This document shows, one piece after another, positions 22,922 through 35,400 of a stretch of 64,000 bases of DNA (positions within the stretch are counted from its first letter, which is position 1; every line of letters begins with the position of its first letter). Made by a program: the position numbers and the translations under genes. Source of the stretch: Watersipora subatra. Lineage: Eukaryota > Bryozoa > Gymnolaemata > Cheilostomatida > Watersiporidae. The DNA lies in NCBI RefSeq assembly GCF_963576615.1, contig NC_088716.1, positions 62,404,228-62,468,227 of the forward strand. Reading direction: 5' to 3'. The notes beneath the pieces were generated by a model. It had not been told where the DNA came from and made no database searches. It saw only the letters and a list, made by a program, of their open reading frames with translations.

Positions 22922-23842
22922 TAGGTATGTGTATGTGTATTGTGTATGTGTAAGGTGTATGCATAACCCTCTGTGGGTGTATGTGTAAGGTGTATGCATA
23001 GCCCTCTGTATGTGTGCATGTAAAGTGTATGCATAGCCCTCTGTGTGTGTATGTGTAAGGTGTATGCATAGCCCTCTGTGTGTGTATGTGTAAGGTGTAT
23101 GCATAGCGCTCTGTGGGTGTATGTGTAAGGTGTATGCATAGCGCTCTGTGGGTGTATGTGTAAGGTGTATGCATAACCCTCTGTGGGTGTATGTGTAAGG
23201 TGTATGCATAGCCCTCTGCGGGTGTATGTGTAAGGTGTATGCATAGCCCTCTGTGGGTGTATGTGTAAGATGTATGCATAGCCCTCTGCGGGTGTATGTG
23301 TAAGGTGTATGCATAGCCCTCTGTGGGTGTATGTGTAAGGTGTATGCATAGCCCTCTGCGGGTGTATGTGTAAGGTGTATGCATAACCCTCTGTTTGTGT
23401 ATGTGTAAGGTGTATGCATAGCCCTCTGTGGGTGTATGTGTAAGGTGTATACATAGCCCTCTGCGGGTGTATATGTAAGGTGTATGCATAGCCCTCTGTG
23501 GGTGTATGTGTAAGGTGTATGCAATGCCCTCTGTGGGTGTATGTGTAAGGTGTATGCATAGCCCTCTGTGGGTGTATGTGTAAGGTGTATGCATAGCCCT
23601 CTGTGGGTGTATGTGTAAGGTGTATGCATAGCCCTCTGCGGGTGTGTGTGTAAGGTGTATGCATAACCCTCTGTGTGTGTATGTGTAAGGTGTATGCAAT
23701 GCCCTCTGTGGGTGTATGTGTAAGGTGTATACATAGCCCTCTGCGGGTGTATGTGTAAGGTGTATGCATAACCCTCTGTGGGTGTATGTGTAAGGTGTAT
23801 GCATAGCCCTCTGCGGGTGTATGTGTAAGGTGTATGCATAGG
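22922..23842. repeat. 35-bp minisatellite, right segment
   Basis: About 26 copies of a 35-bp unit containing CTCTGTGGGTGTATGTGTAA and GGTGTATGCATAGCC. Because 35 is not a multiple of three, all three minus frames cycle through the same peptide (HTPYTYTHRGLCIHLTH) and stay open for hundreds of codons without being genes. Confidence 0.95.
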
Positions 23843-24150
23843 GAGCACAAAAACGCCCTTTTTACCTGATGTAACGAAAAGTAAGGACTTTAGAATTATA
23901 AAAATTAGCAGCTGGACCTCTACACAAAATCAGTAGTCCTGTCTGTTCTTGGAAATGAGAACAGGAAACAGTATATCCATGACAACGCATCATCTCCAAA
24001 ATCACATCTGTACTCGGAGATAAGAGATGGGTCAGTGTGGTTTCTTGTGCCATGCAATAAGCCTTCATTGTTCCCAAGCCAGTTCATACAAACATTCAAG
24101 GTGTTTTCAAGTCTGTCTATAATATAATATCTCTTGACCATCTATATCAA
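23843..24150 (-). other. Possible minus-strand exon region, unassigned
   Basis: A minus frame (23862-24077) includes LILCRGPAANFYNSKVLTF and ends at a good donor, TACATCAG/GTAAAA, right beside the minisatellite. A second overlapping frame (24141-23920) is also open. Neither matches a family I know. It may be an exon of the gene whose tail is at 18880, but the phase cannot be tested without the intermediate exons. Confidence 0.25.
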
Positions 24151-25367
24151 CAGATCATGTCCCAAGTGTGATTAAGTTTGCATGTGTTTGGGTTTTCTAT
24201 ATTTTTTATAATATGCAGAGAACTGATGTCTCTTGAGCTGTTTGTTTGTGTATTAGTATAGTAGATGCCACATCTTTATAATATTTGTGTATGAGGGTAG
24301 TAGATGCGACATTTTTGTAACGTTTACACCGAACTAATAGATCATGTCCAAGAGCACTATGACATGACAACTCCACACTATCCAGTCTTATATCCGTTTC
24401 AACATGAATGATGCTTATTTCTTTTTAACTGAATCACTTTATTCACACAAAGATGATAATTTTCTTTTGTTGTTTTTCCAATAAATCAGCCAGTTTCTGG
24501 TTGTGATTAATTATTTCTGTCAGGCAGGGCGTCCTCAATACTTTGAAAAATGATCATCCACTTATTCTCTAAGCTTTTAAGCATCACACAGATCGCTTGA
24601 GTAAATAGAGGAAAAAAATAAAGCTATATGTACCAATAATTAGATGACGCTCTTCCAAATTTCGAAGAAAAGTAAAAACTTTAGTGAAATATAAATGGAA
24701 CAGCCTAGATGAGGCTGTAAAGGAAGCGTTGTTACATCGTCACAAATTATGCCTTTGGCTGCCATATCATGCCTTTGGCTAGTATTAAAACTATTATGAA
24801 CAGCAGAAGGTTAAGTGATGTCAAGAGGTAAAAGTCCGGTCAAGTTGTTTAGACCAGGAATATTTCTTGTAGATAGACAGCTTTCAAACAAGCTCGGCTT
24901 ATTACCTACAAATACGGTCAGCTGATATAAGATGTTTATAAAGGGAAATCAAACTGCCGCAAAACTTGCTTACATAGGTCTGAATGGGTCGTAGTGAGAC
25001 TCCAAGTGGCTGTGTCTCTTAACAAGGCTTTGTTTAAATATTACTTTACTATCGAGTGACTTGCAAAATGGACACTCTTATAAAATGGTCAAAGGTATAT
25101 CCTACCTTTAGATACTATATCAAACCAAATGGTTTTTGTTTCGTTTCAAACAAATCATGATGAGGATGTGAAATAAGCATGCGTTTTGAAATAGCAATCA
25201 TGGCATGATTAATACTAAATTTCAATATAAAGCTTACATCAGCACTACAGATTGTACGCTTGGGCTGACAGGCGAGTATGGAAAACAAGAACCTGCCAAG
25301 AATGTCATGCCAGTGTGAAGCAATCCATCACGTAACGGTAAACATACATGAGTGAGTCGTTTAATAG
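24151..25367. other. Unique sequence, nothing recognised
   Basis: About 1.2 kb with no supported gene. Short direct repeats occur (TATGCCTTTGGCT near 24750-24780). Confidence 0.4.
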
Positions 25368-25625
25368 TCATGAATGAGACAAAAGTTGTTGCCTTTCTGA
25401 ATAGTTAGGGGCTTTTATTGATTTAGGAGGAGACTTTAGGAAGCGTAGAGCTGTGGGGAAGCAACTCTGCTTGCGAATGATAACCCTCGGCAGGGCTGTT
25501 GCCGATCCATTGTCTAGGAGTAAAACTCTAGCTGAATCAACAGCTGACATCTGATTTGATGCCTTAGATTCTTTGAGAGTTTTCATCGCTTTGGCGTGGA
25601 TGGCCTTATCTCCTGACATCAGCAC
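25368..25625 (-). CDS. Possible terminal exon of an unidentified minus-strand gene
   Basis: After a TTTCGTTAG acceptor, a phase-0 frame of 85 codons begins VLMSGDKAIHAKAMKTL and ends SERQQLLSHS with TGA. The middle has VDSARVLLLDNGSATALPRV. Composition is protein-like and free of repeats, with basic and Ser-rich parts. No family was recognised, no upstream exon was identified and no clear AATAAA follows, so this may be chance. Confidence 0.3.
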   Translation of the reverse strand: MLMSGDKAIHAKAMKTLKESKASNQMSAVDSARVLLLDNGSATALPRVIIRKQSCFPTALRFLKSPPKSIKAPNYSERQQLLSHS

Positions 25626-26599
25626 CTAACGAAAGTGGCATTTTACAATCAAGATTCTCAACATATAACATGACAGTTTGTTTAAGTATCGCTGGACTGA
25701 AAAGAATAAAACTTCTGTATACCTTATGGTGCGTTTATATTCATATCAAAGCACAGGACAAACTTCAAATGTCTATTTTTACAAGAAACACCAAAAGATA
25801 AATCCCTAGTGCAGCGGCCATTTCGCACTCCGAAGATATCAGGTGGTGAGCAACCAGTTCTGAAGCACCTAGTAGCTGTAATATATTTTCGCGCATAGCT
25901 CTAAACAAGGTGTACACTATAATAAAATGTTATAAAACTCAGACTCCTTAACGACGATTTAGCAGTTACCAGCCTTAAAAAAGAAGAGACAACTTCTAAA
26001 AAGTTACGCAAAGTTTGAAATAGAAAAATGGTCGATTAAAAAACACTACGGCTCTACTTCCAGAGCTTGTGAGATTTTACACAGGCTTTAGCTTATCATA
26101 GCTTTTGTCAAATTCGACACAAAAATCTCTTCGTAACGACATAGCATTCAAGCCCACACCATGCTACCGACAAATCAATCAAAACAAAAATTTCATAAAA
26201 GTGGATATTAGAAATAGTTTTCATCAGTTTGCATTCATTGTATTACCAAAGAGATGCGTGAGTTTCCCAAACCAAACTGAGTCGGATGTCAAAATTGTTT
26301 TGGGAGTTCAAGCTTGGTATGCTCTCCGCTTAAAAGATATCATTTTTTGTAAGAGAGGATAAAGTTCTAGACGAATTCTTTCAAAGAAGTGTTTGATATG
26401 ATAAGCGATGTAGTGTTTACAAGAGTCAGCTGTTACCACATGTCAACACATTCTGAGTAATAACTTTCTAATAAAGATCGACATTGATCAGCTTGATCAG
26501 CGTGCCAAACTTTCAAGAGCTAAAACACATGGGATGGGATAATTTGAGATGCAATGCTTTGTCAACCACCAAGCAAAGCATTGGATTTCAATATTAATA
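25626..26599. other. Unique sequence, nothing recognised
   Basis: About 970 bp without a supported gene. The plus frame at 26105-26362 has no recognised motif. Confidence 0.4.
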
Positions 26600-27012
26600 T
26601 TACCAGTGTATTAAATGACTTAACAGTCAAGTATTAAACATATGTTATTGATGTGTTATATAACTTGAAGTCAAGTATTAAACACGTTACTGATGTGTTA
26701 CATAACTTGAAGTCAAGTATTAAACAGTTACTGATGTGTTATATAACTTAAAGTCAAGTATTAAACATATGTTACTGATGTGTTATATAACTTGAAATCA
26801 AGTATTAAACACATGTTATTGATGTGATATATAACTTGAAGTCAAGTATTAAACACGTTACTGATGTGTTATATAACTTGAAGTCAAGTATTAAACATAT
26901 GTTACTGATGTGTTATATAACTTGAAATCAAGTATTAAACACATGTTATTGATGTGATATATAACTTGAAGTCGAGTATTAAACACATGTTACTGATGTG
27001 TTATACAGGTTA
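26600..27012. repeat. About 44-bp tandem repeat
   Basis: Eight to nine copies of a unit containing ACTTGAAGTCAAGTATTAAA and CATGTTACTGATGTGTTATA. The core ACTTGAAGTCAAGT is an imperfect palindrome. Confidence 0.9.
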
Positions 27013-27884
27013 GAGTTAAGCATAATACCTATGTTACTAATGAGCTGTATATAGTAGCCAAGTTGCTGCTGTTGAGAGTTGAAATGATGAATACCTGCTA
27101 AACAGAAGATACACAGCTATCGATCAGCAACCATAACCATAATGTATAAATGAAATACTAGTATATAATAACCTGAAGACAATGAACTGTATTACCTTTG
27201 CACTCAAAATGAGGGGTTCTGAGGAGGTCTACTTCACTTCCGCAGCACCTCGAATATAAAAGTCAGAGTAACCTAACTGTTCCGATATGATCAAAGTCGT
27301 CCAACTATTTAGTACTCCGTAGCCTTTCTCTGCTCAAGTCTTATGTACTTCCTGAAGCAGCAATTCACATCTAGCAGCATGAAGATAAAAGTGAAGAGTT
27401 CTTATTGACAGCTCCTCACAAGACTACATATGGTTCTTCCCTCCAATCACAGCTGTTTGAACTGCGTTTTATTTGCATTTCTACGCCCTGATTGGTAGAA
27501 AAGTATAACCAGTCTATGCGTGAGTCAAGCAAAGGATGATAAGGGCTAAGTGTTTTGTGGTAAGGAGACTCGCAAGAATGCCATTGTTGATGACACATGA
27601 CTAAAGGTCAAGTGAGTCTTTGGTCTATGTACATTATATGCTAGCGAGAATGATGTTACAAGATGAAGTGTATGCAGGATCAGATCTTGTGCATTCATAC
27701 TGAAAACTTGCATAACAATGTTCTTGAGGCCACAACCATGTTGCCTGAATCCTGAACTCAATAACCAAAGGTTTTGTTCTTGGTAGAAAAACAAAAACAT
27801 CAAAAGTGGATCTGTGACAATTTAGGCTGAAAGCATTGTGTATAGATAATAAAGAAATATAATGTGTCGAAGGGTATGGTATTG
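27013..27884. other. Unique sequence, nothing recognised
   Basis: No supported exon. Minus frames near 27416-27598 and 27546-27803 overlap each other and lack splice support. Confidence 0.4.
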
Positions 27885-30010
27885 CATATAAGGGTACAGA
27901 GAGTATAAGAGTACAGGGAGTATAAGGGTACAGAGAGTAAAAAGGTACAGGGAGTATAAGGGTACAGAGAGTATAAGGGTACAGAGAGTGTAAAGGTACA
28001 GAGAGTATAAGGGTACAGAGAGTATAAGGATACAGAGAGTATAAGGATACAGAGAGTATAAGGCTACAGAGAGTATAAGGGTACAGAGAGGATAAGGGTA
28101 CAGAGAATATAAGGGTACGGAGATTATAAGGGTACAGAGAGTATAAGGATACAGAGAGTATAAGGGTACAGAGAATATAAGGGTACGGAGAGTATAATTG
28201 TACGGAGAGTGTAAGGGTACAGAGAGTATAAGGATACAGAAAGCATAAGGGTACAGAGAGTATAAGGGTACAGGGAGTATAAGGGTACAGAGAGTAAAAA
28301 GGTACAGGGAGTATAAGGGTACAGAGAGTATAAGGGTACAGAGAGTATAAGGGTACGGAGAATATAAGGGTACGGAGAATATAAGGGTACGGAGAGTATA
28401 AGGGTACAAAGAGTATAAGGGTACAGAAAGTATAAGGGTACAGGTAGTATAAAGGTACAGAGAATATAAAGGTACAGGGAATATAAGGGTACAGAGAGTA
28501 TAAGGGTACAGAAAGTATAAGGGTACAGAGAGTATAAGGGTACAGAGAGTGTAAGGGTACAGAGAATATAAGGGTACGGAGAATATAAGGGTACGGAGAG
28601 TATAAGGGTATAGAGAGTATAAGGGTACAGAGAGTATAAGGGTACGGAGAGTATAAGGGTACGGAGAGTATAAGGGTACGGAAAGTATAAGGGTACAGAG
28701 AATATAAGGATACAGAGAGTGTAAAGGTACAGGTAGTATAAGGGTACAGGTAGTATAAGGGTACAGGTAGTATAAGGGTACAGGTAGTATAAGGGTACAG
28801 AGAGTATAAAGGTACAGAGAGTATAAGGGTACAGAGAGTATAAGGGTACAGAGAGTATAAAGGTACAGAGAGTATAAGGGTACAGAGAGTATAAGGGTAC
28901 AGAAAGTATAAGGGTACAGAGAGTATAAGGGTACAGAGAGTATAAGGGTACAGAGAGTATAAAGGTACAGAGAGTATAAGGGTGCAGAGAGTATAAGGGT
29001 ACAGAGAGTATAAAGGTACAGAGAGTATAAGGGTGCAGAGAGTATAAGGGTACAGAGAGTATAAAGGTACAGAGAGTATAAAGGTACAGAGAGTATAAAG
29101 GTACAGGTAGTATAAGGGTACAGGTAGTATAAGTGTACAGAGAATATAAAGGTACAGAGAGTATAAGGGTACAGAGAGTATAAGGGTACAGAGAGTATAA
29201 AGGTACAGAGAGTATAAGGGTGCAGAGAGTATAAGGGTACAGAGAGTATAAAGGTACAGAGAGTATAAGGGTACAGGGAGTATAAGGGTACAGAGAGTAT
29301 AAAGGTACAGAGAATATAAGGGTACAGAAAGTATAAGGGTACAGAGAGTATAAGGGTACAGAGAGTATAAAGGTACAGAGAGTATAAGGGTACAGGGAGT
29401 ATAAGGGTACAGAGAGTATAAAGGTACAGAGAATATAAGGGTACAGAAAGTATAAGGGTACAGAGAGTATAAGGGTACAGAGAGTATAAAGGTACAGGTA
29501 GTATAAGGGTACAGGTAGTATAAGTGTACAGAGAATATAAAGGTACAGAGAGTATAAGGGTACAGAGAGTATAAGGGTACAGAGAGTATAAAGGTACAGA
29601 GAGTATAAGGGTGCAGAGAGTATAAGGGTACAGAGAGTATAAAGGTACAGAGAGTATAAGGGTACAGAGAGTATAAAGGTACAGGTAGTATAAGGGTACA
29701 GAGAGTATAAAGGTACAGGTAGTATAAGGGTACAGAGAGTATAAAGGTACAGGTAGTATAAGGGTACAGGTAGTATAAGTGTACAGAGAATATAAAGGTA
29801 CAGAGAGTATAAGGGTACAGAGAGTATAAGGGTACAGAGAGTATAAAGGTACAGAGAGTATAAGGGTGCAGAGAGTATAAGGGTACAGAGAGTGTGAAGG
29901 TACAGAGAGTATAAGGGTACAGGGAGTATAAGGGTACAGAGAGTATAAAGGTACAGAGAATATAAGGGTACAGAAAGTATAAGGGTACAGAGAGTATAAG
30001 GGTACAGTTT
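27885..30010. repeat. 17-bp minisatellite, about 125 copies
   Basis: A 2.1 kb array of GGGTACAGAGAGTATAA with recurring variants (AAGGTACAG, ACAGGTAGTAT, GGTGCAGAG). The variants are arranged in repeated blocks, for example two nearly identical segments near 29100-29300 and 29470-29640, showing segmental duplication inside the array. The minus frame of 195 codons (TLCTLILSVPLYSLYPY) is an artefact. Confidence 0.97.
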
Positions 30011-30480
30011 CCCAGAACTATTAAAACTCTAATTTGCGAGTAAATATTGGTTAAGGGCCAAAATGGTAAGCTACTCTTTTGTAAAAATTGTCCTGAATCA
30101 GCATCAGCGCATGTAGGCCTGGCATTGCCGAGGCATTAGAGTTTTCTTCTCCTGTGCTATATTTTCAATATCATGGTGTCTTGACTCCCACTCAGCTCGG
30201 TCAAAACAGCAGCTCAAACAGATTATGTACTCCGAAGTATCTCATGCCAGAGGTTTACTCAAAATAGGGCCTGGTTAGAAATATAAGTGGCCATAATATA
30301 TAGAATAAACAAGCAAAAAGCACATCAACATGAAGAATAAGAATGACATTTGAGGTACAAATACTAAATAATGTAAACAGCATAACTAGCAACTAGGACT
30401 AACAGAACTAGCAATTACGTTAACAATTTTGAAATCATGTTAGCAACGCAACTAGTAAATAATATTAATAACACAACGAG
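30011..30480. other. Unique sequence, nothing recognised
   Basis: No supported gene or repeat between the 17-bp and 25-bp arrays. Confidence 0.4.
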
Positions 30481-30800
30481 CAAATAATATTACAAGTAAC
30501 AGCACAACTAGCTATTGATATTAACAGCACAGCTAATAAATAATATTAGCAGCACAACTAGCAAATAATATTAGCAACACAACTAGCAAATAATATTAGC
30601 AACACAACTAGCAAATAATATTAGCAACATAACTAGCAAATAATATTAGCAACACAACTAGCAAATAATATTAGCAACACAACTAGCAAATAATATTAGC
30701 AACATAACTAGCAAATAATATTAGCAGCACAACTAGCAAATAATATTAGCAACTTAACTAGCAAATAATATTAGCTGCACAACTAGCAAATCATGCTAAA
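30481..30800. repeat. 25-bp AGCAACACAACTAGCAAATAATATT repeat
   Basis: About 12 copies of a 25-bp unit (core ACACAACTAGCAAATAATAT), decaying at both edges. Confidence 0.9.
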
Positions 30801-32086
30801 AGCACAGCTCGAAAAAAATGTTAAAAATGTCATTAGCAAATAATGTTATCATTTCAAAAACGTTTTAGGCACTGCATCTTTACCCATATGAAGGAACATT
30901 TTGAAGAACTAAACTTAGCACCTACATTATTGATGGTATTTACAATGATAAAACATTTGCCTCATCATCTGAACTGATGTAATCTGAACTTAAGTGCTTC
31001 CACCAATATTTTTTGGCTTTAAAGCTATGCTAAAATCAGACAAACTGCATTCCACAATGTACAACCTTTTGTAAAGAATTTTAACAATTTGGTATATTTA
31101 ATCAACTTAGCGAGTGGAAGGTGTAACATAAAATGTTGAATATTGTATCAGATGGGCACAAGGACCACTCAGGTAGTGAAAGAATATGCACAAATATGGT
31201 TAGGATTTTTCATAAAAACAAAATTTTTGAGGTTACTCAATGTTTTCACATGTTGAAGGCAAATGGCTGGTGCAGAACCTTATATGACACTCAGCAGTGT
31301 GCAGTCTCAATGACCATGCCACCCTAGTTTTCTTTGTTTGCCATCACAAACCTTAAATTGTCAACAATACAGCCTGTTTTTCAATGGTGAAACCAGACAA
31401 AAACTGCAGTTACTAGATGGTTGTAAGGCCACACTCAGTAGGCACAGCATAGATATAGAAGCCTCAGTTGTTATTGCAGCAAATGCTGAAAGACAATCAC
31501 TATGGTAATACATGGCTAAGCATTATATTGTTAATATCTGTGTATTCTTCAAGAGGCCTAATAGAAGGTAGTCATCATTACACGACGGCATTCATTTCAT
31601 GTAAAAGCCTACTTCCTTTGATATCATACTAAATTAGATTTGTCTGAGTTAACTAGGATCATTTAGTTTCAAATTTTTGTAGGAAAACCAATATTGTATA
31701 GGGTTGTATTGTATATATATTGTATAATATTGTATAGGGTTAATTCCCAGGATATGCTTCATTACCAGTGCTTTTGGAACACGCAACTGTTTTGGTCAAT
31801 AACTACTTCACCTTCAATAAGCAAAGGCTCACCAAGGTTTTTATCATTAGCAGCAATCTAAAATTTCAGTTTTTTACCACACAGCAGTCTCAAATGGAGT
31901 GATGATTAAAGCTTAATTAATTTACAGTAATTAAGTAAATTGTAATTATGTCAAACCTACAATATTCGATTTATTTTTTTTCAAGTGTGAATACAAGGTA
32001 TTTCTAAATGTGACTCCATAATCAGCAGGGTTGCCCATTATTAAACTAATGCATCACAAATTTGCTGAAAGTGGAATTGTTAAAAT
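30801..32086. other. Intergenic stretch downstream of the Y-box gene
   Basis: No supported exon. It lies beyond the Y-box poly(A) signal. The small plus frame at 31133-31327 has no known motif. Confidence 0.45.
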
Positions 32087-32092
32087 TTTATT
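32087..32092 (-). terminator. Y-box gene poly(A) signal
   Basis: AATAAA on the minus strand, about 395 bases past the Y-box stop codon. It is the first canonical signal found downstream and would give a 3' UTR of roughly 0.4 kb. Confidence 0.6.
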
Positions 32093-32485
32093 GAATGACC
32101 TCAATTTGCATATTACAAGACGGCCAAAAGTTCACTTGCGATCATTCATCGATGCTAAATCATAACAGTAAAAAAGAAATAATAACCATGAGACCCGAAC
32201 CGCAAAGGAAAACGAGTTGTTGTGTCTCACAGACAATGTGGATGTCCTAGGGTTACTGTTTGAATCCAATCACAGACATTAAAAGCAAGAAACTTTCAAT
32301 TGGATGACACTAATTTGACTTTGTTTTTTATCATTTTTTTTGGTAAATTTTCAGGAATTACTACAAACACACTAGCAAGATCTTTCCTAAATTAACGGTG
32401 AAACAAGACTGTTCAAATTGGAAAAAGGACAAATGTCTAAAGAAGGCTGATAGAGAGAAAGCATCAGCTGGTGTGAGTTGCATGA

Positions 32486-35400
32486 TTAAACAGTGACTGC
32501 CTCGCTATGTTCCTGGACAGAAGAATCTGCAGCACCTTCTTCACCGCCTGTGTGGGTGACATGACTTTCCGACTGCTCGGTGTTACCACCACGCCCTCTT
32601 CCTCTCCTGTAACCTCTGTAGCCTCTTCGATAGCCCCTTCGTCCTTGGCCTCTTCCGCGTCGTGGCGGCATGTCCTCTCTCTCAGCCCCTTCTTCATGGT
32701 GCTGCTCTCCTTGCTCTCCTTCTTCACGAGGCCCCTGTGACTGATATCCACCTCTTCTATATCCGTAGCCCCTGCCTCGTCCTCGGTATCCTCTTCCGCG
32801 TCCTCTTCCCCTGTACGGTCGCTCATCTACAATGAACAACAACGTACAAATTTATCTTACAGATTATTGGCTTATGACAAATAAGCTAAACCAACCAGGT
32901 GAGCCAATGTCTCAAATCAGTTGAGAATCAACAATAATGGACATACCTCGAGCAATTTCATTTCCATCACCCTCTCCTTCCTGTGGTGCATCATACTCTG
33001 CGCTTTCTCCCTCATTGTATACGGGACGATTTCTGTATCTTCTGTAAAATCTCCTGCGCCTGGGTGGTCTTTTAGCCTCTCCGTCTACTGGTTCCCCATC
33101 TTGCCCAACATCTCCTTCTCCGGTCTCCGTGCCCTCATGCTGTCAATAGGACACGATCCAACACTAACTATTGAATAAGACTGTGAATCTAAGTAAGGAA
33201 GCAGTGAAAGCACCTGTACGTTTGTTGAATAATGATGAGATAAACCTCGCTGATCAGACAAAATAGTGACTGACTTTTGAAAAAAATCAGGCTTTCTATA
33301 AAATCTTGAACAGGGCAGAAACTAATGAACTGGAGTAATTCCTGCAAAAGAAATGTTTTTGTTGAAGCAAAATGACCACACCTCAGATCTTCTATAAGGT
33401 CGTCGTCCACGGCCTCTTCCACGATAGTAACCACGATATCCTTTCCTTCTATCTGCAGCATATTTGCTACCCTGGACTGGCTCTCCATCAGGACCGGTCA
33501 CATTGGCAGCTTCACTGCCTTTTTCACCTTCCACTACATCAAACTCTACAGTTTCTCCATCACCAACCGAACGAAGGTATTTCTTAGGATTGTTCTTAAC
33601 TATGGCCGTCTGCAAAGGCATACCACAATATACAGCAACCATATGATGAATGATGAAAAGCATCTGCAAGAAAGCCATTGATTAACAAACACTGTAGTCT
33701 AGTGAAATAGAAAATACAGTGAGATCAGATACTTGAACTTAAAATGTGATTTTGTATGGACCGAAAATTCCATGCACAGCTTATAACGCCGATCTTTTAA
33801 AAAAATGTTCTTAACCATTAATGAAAATCTTTTCAACTGCTAATGGATATGCTCATGCCTGAACAATTAACCCTTTCGCGGACAAATTTTCATGACTATA
33901 TCAGACCCCCTGGGCGAAATAATTTTCCGGAAAATCAATTTCTTTTAAAAGGTTTATACACTCTTTTGTATGTTATTTATGGTGTGCATATATCTATGTA
34001 TAAACATGACATGCATATGTATACATGTATATGTCCAGATGTATATATATATATATATTATAAATGAATAAAAATGTTTAACAAAAATATTTATATATGT
34101 AGATCTACCAAGATAAATATATATATTGTATATCTTTTTATGATACAATTATCCAAAAGCATTCTCCTTTACAAAGGCCCACATCACAGTCTTCGCACCA
34201 TGTGCTTATTCTTGTCTTTCTGTACCCATCACACAGCATCTACTGGAGTAAATACTGGACCTGTCACTACTACAAACTGATGAATTGTAGGAGATATATC
34301 TCTCTTCATATTGGTAATATTCTTCCAGGCACTGGCATTACCCCACCCACCTCATCATCATTACTGTTACCAGCTTCTTCATCGATATCACTTCCAGATG
34401 TAAAATCATTCCAATCACAATTTGAACCCGATTCATTGTCATCTCTGGCTACTAAATCTAAAAATTCAGTCAGCTGTGATTCTTTTGGTAACTCCGGTAC
34501 TAGTTCTTGCTGTATTAGAATAATCTTGGAGAGTTCTCTTAGAAGTCGTCATGACGATACACTAAATTAAAACTCGAAGCTTTTAGTAAATAACGACTAA
34601 AGCAGAACCAAAATGAAAACAAGTTAAAAAGTTATTTAGAAAAGTTTTCTAATTTTTTTTTCGCAATTTTTATTCATCTATCACTGCTAACAACGATCGT
34701 TTTGTGCAAGTAGAAAATTTATTTTAGAGGCTAGCCGAAGCCAATATATCATAGCTTGCTATCGATAAAAAATGTAAACAAAAAACGGCATTTAGCTAAC
34801 CAAAAGACCCAATAAAAGAAACATGTTACTATGGTGACAAAAACGTCGCTCCGCCCATTTGAAGGAGTATCGCGAAGCGACAAAAACGTCGCTTTGCCCG
34901 CGAAAGGGTTAATAAATTACTGAAAACATACATAGTTGACATGCTTGCTCGAGAAAGCCTTTTGACTGGATTTTCTAGCTTCAAAAAGCAAAACGACTCA
35001 AGTCAAAATGGGCAATACTCCCTTTATTATTGCCATGACGGAACATCCGCCATGACAGAACATCGCCATGACGGAACACCCACTATGAACAGTGACATTC
35101 TTAGTAACCAAATCCATTACTTGATGTGGACATAGACGAAGATGTCAGTGCATTTCCACATTGCCAGCCACACATTTTTACAAGACCTCCATATCACTAT
35201 ATATTTTACTGGTCAATAATATTCAATGTAATATAACTATAATAACTAATATAATATAGCTTTACAGTTTTCCTGCGCATTGACAATAAGTTGAGCTGAA
35301 AAGCCTTTGAAGACTCACCTTTGTACCTATACAAAAACATTGATCACAGATTGAGATGTCAACAGATCTACCCAAAACTTTCCCACAATAAACTAATAAA

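Noticed and set aside
21916-23850. A 644-codon minus-strand open frame
   Set aside because: Its N-terminal half is translated 35-bp minisatellite; only the LINE reverse transcriptase part is real coding sequence.
27822-28409. 195-codon minus-strand frame rich in Leu, Tyr and Ser
   Set aside because: Translation of the 17-bp minisatellite.
32464-32826. Acidic minus-strand frame overlapping the Y-box last exon
   Set aside because: Shadow frame of the Arg/Gly-rich coding exon; the phase from exon 4 selects the Arg/Gly frame.
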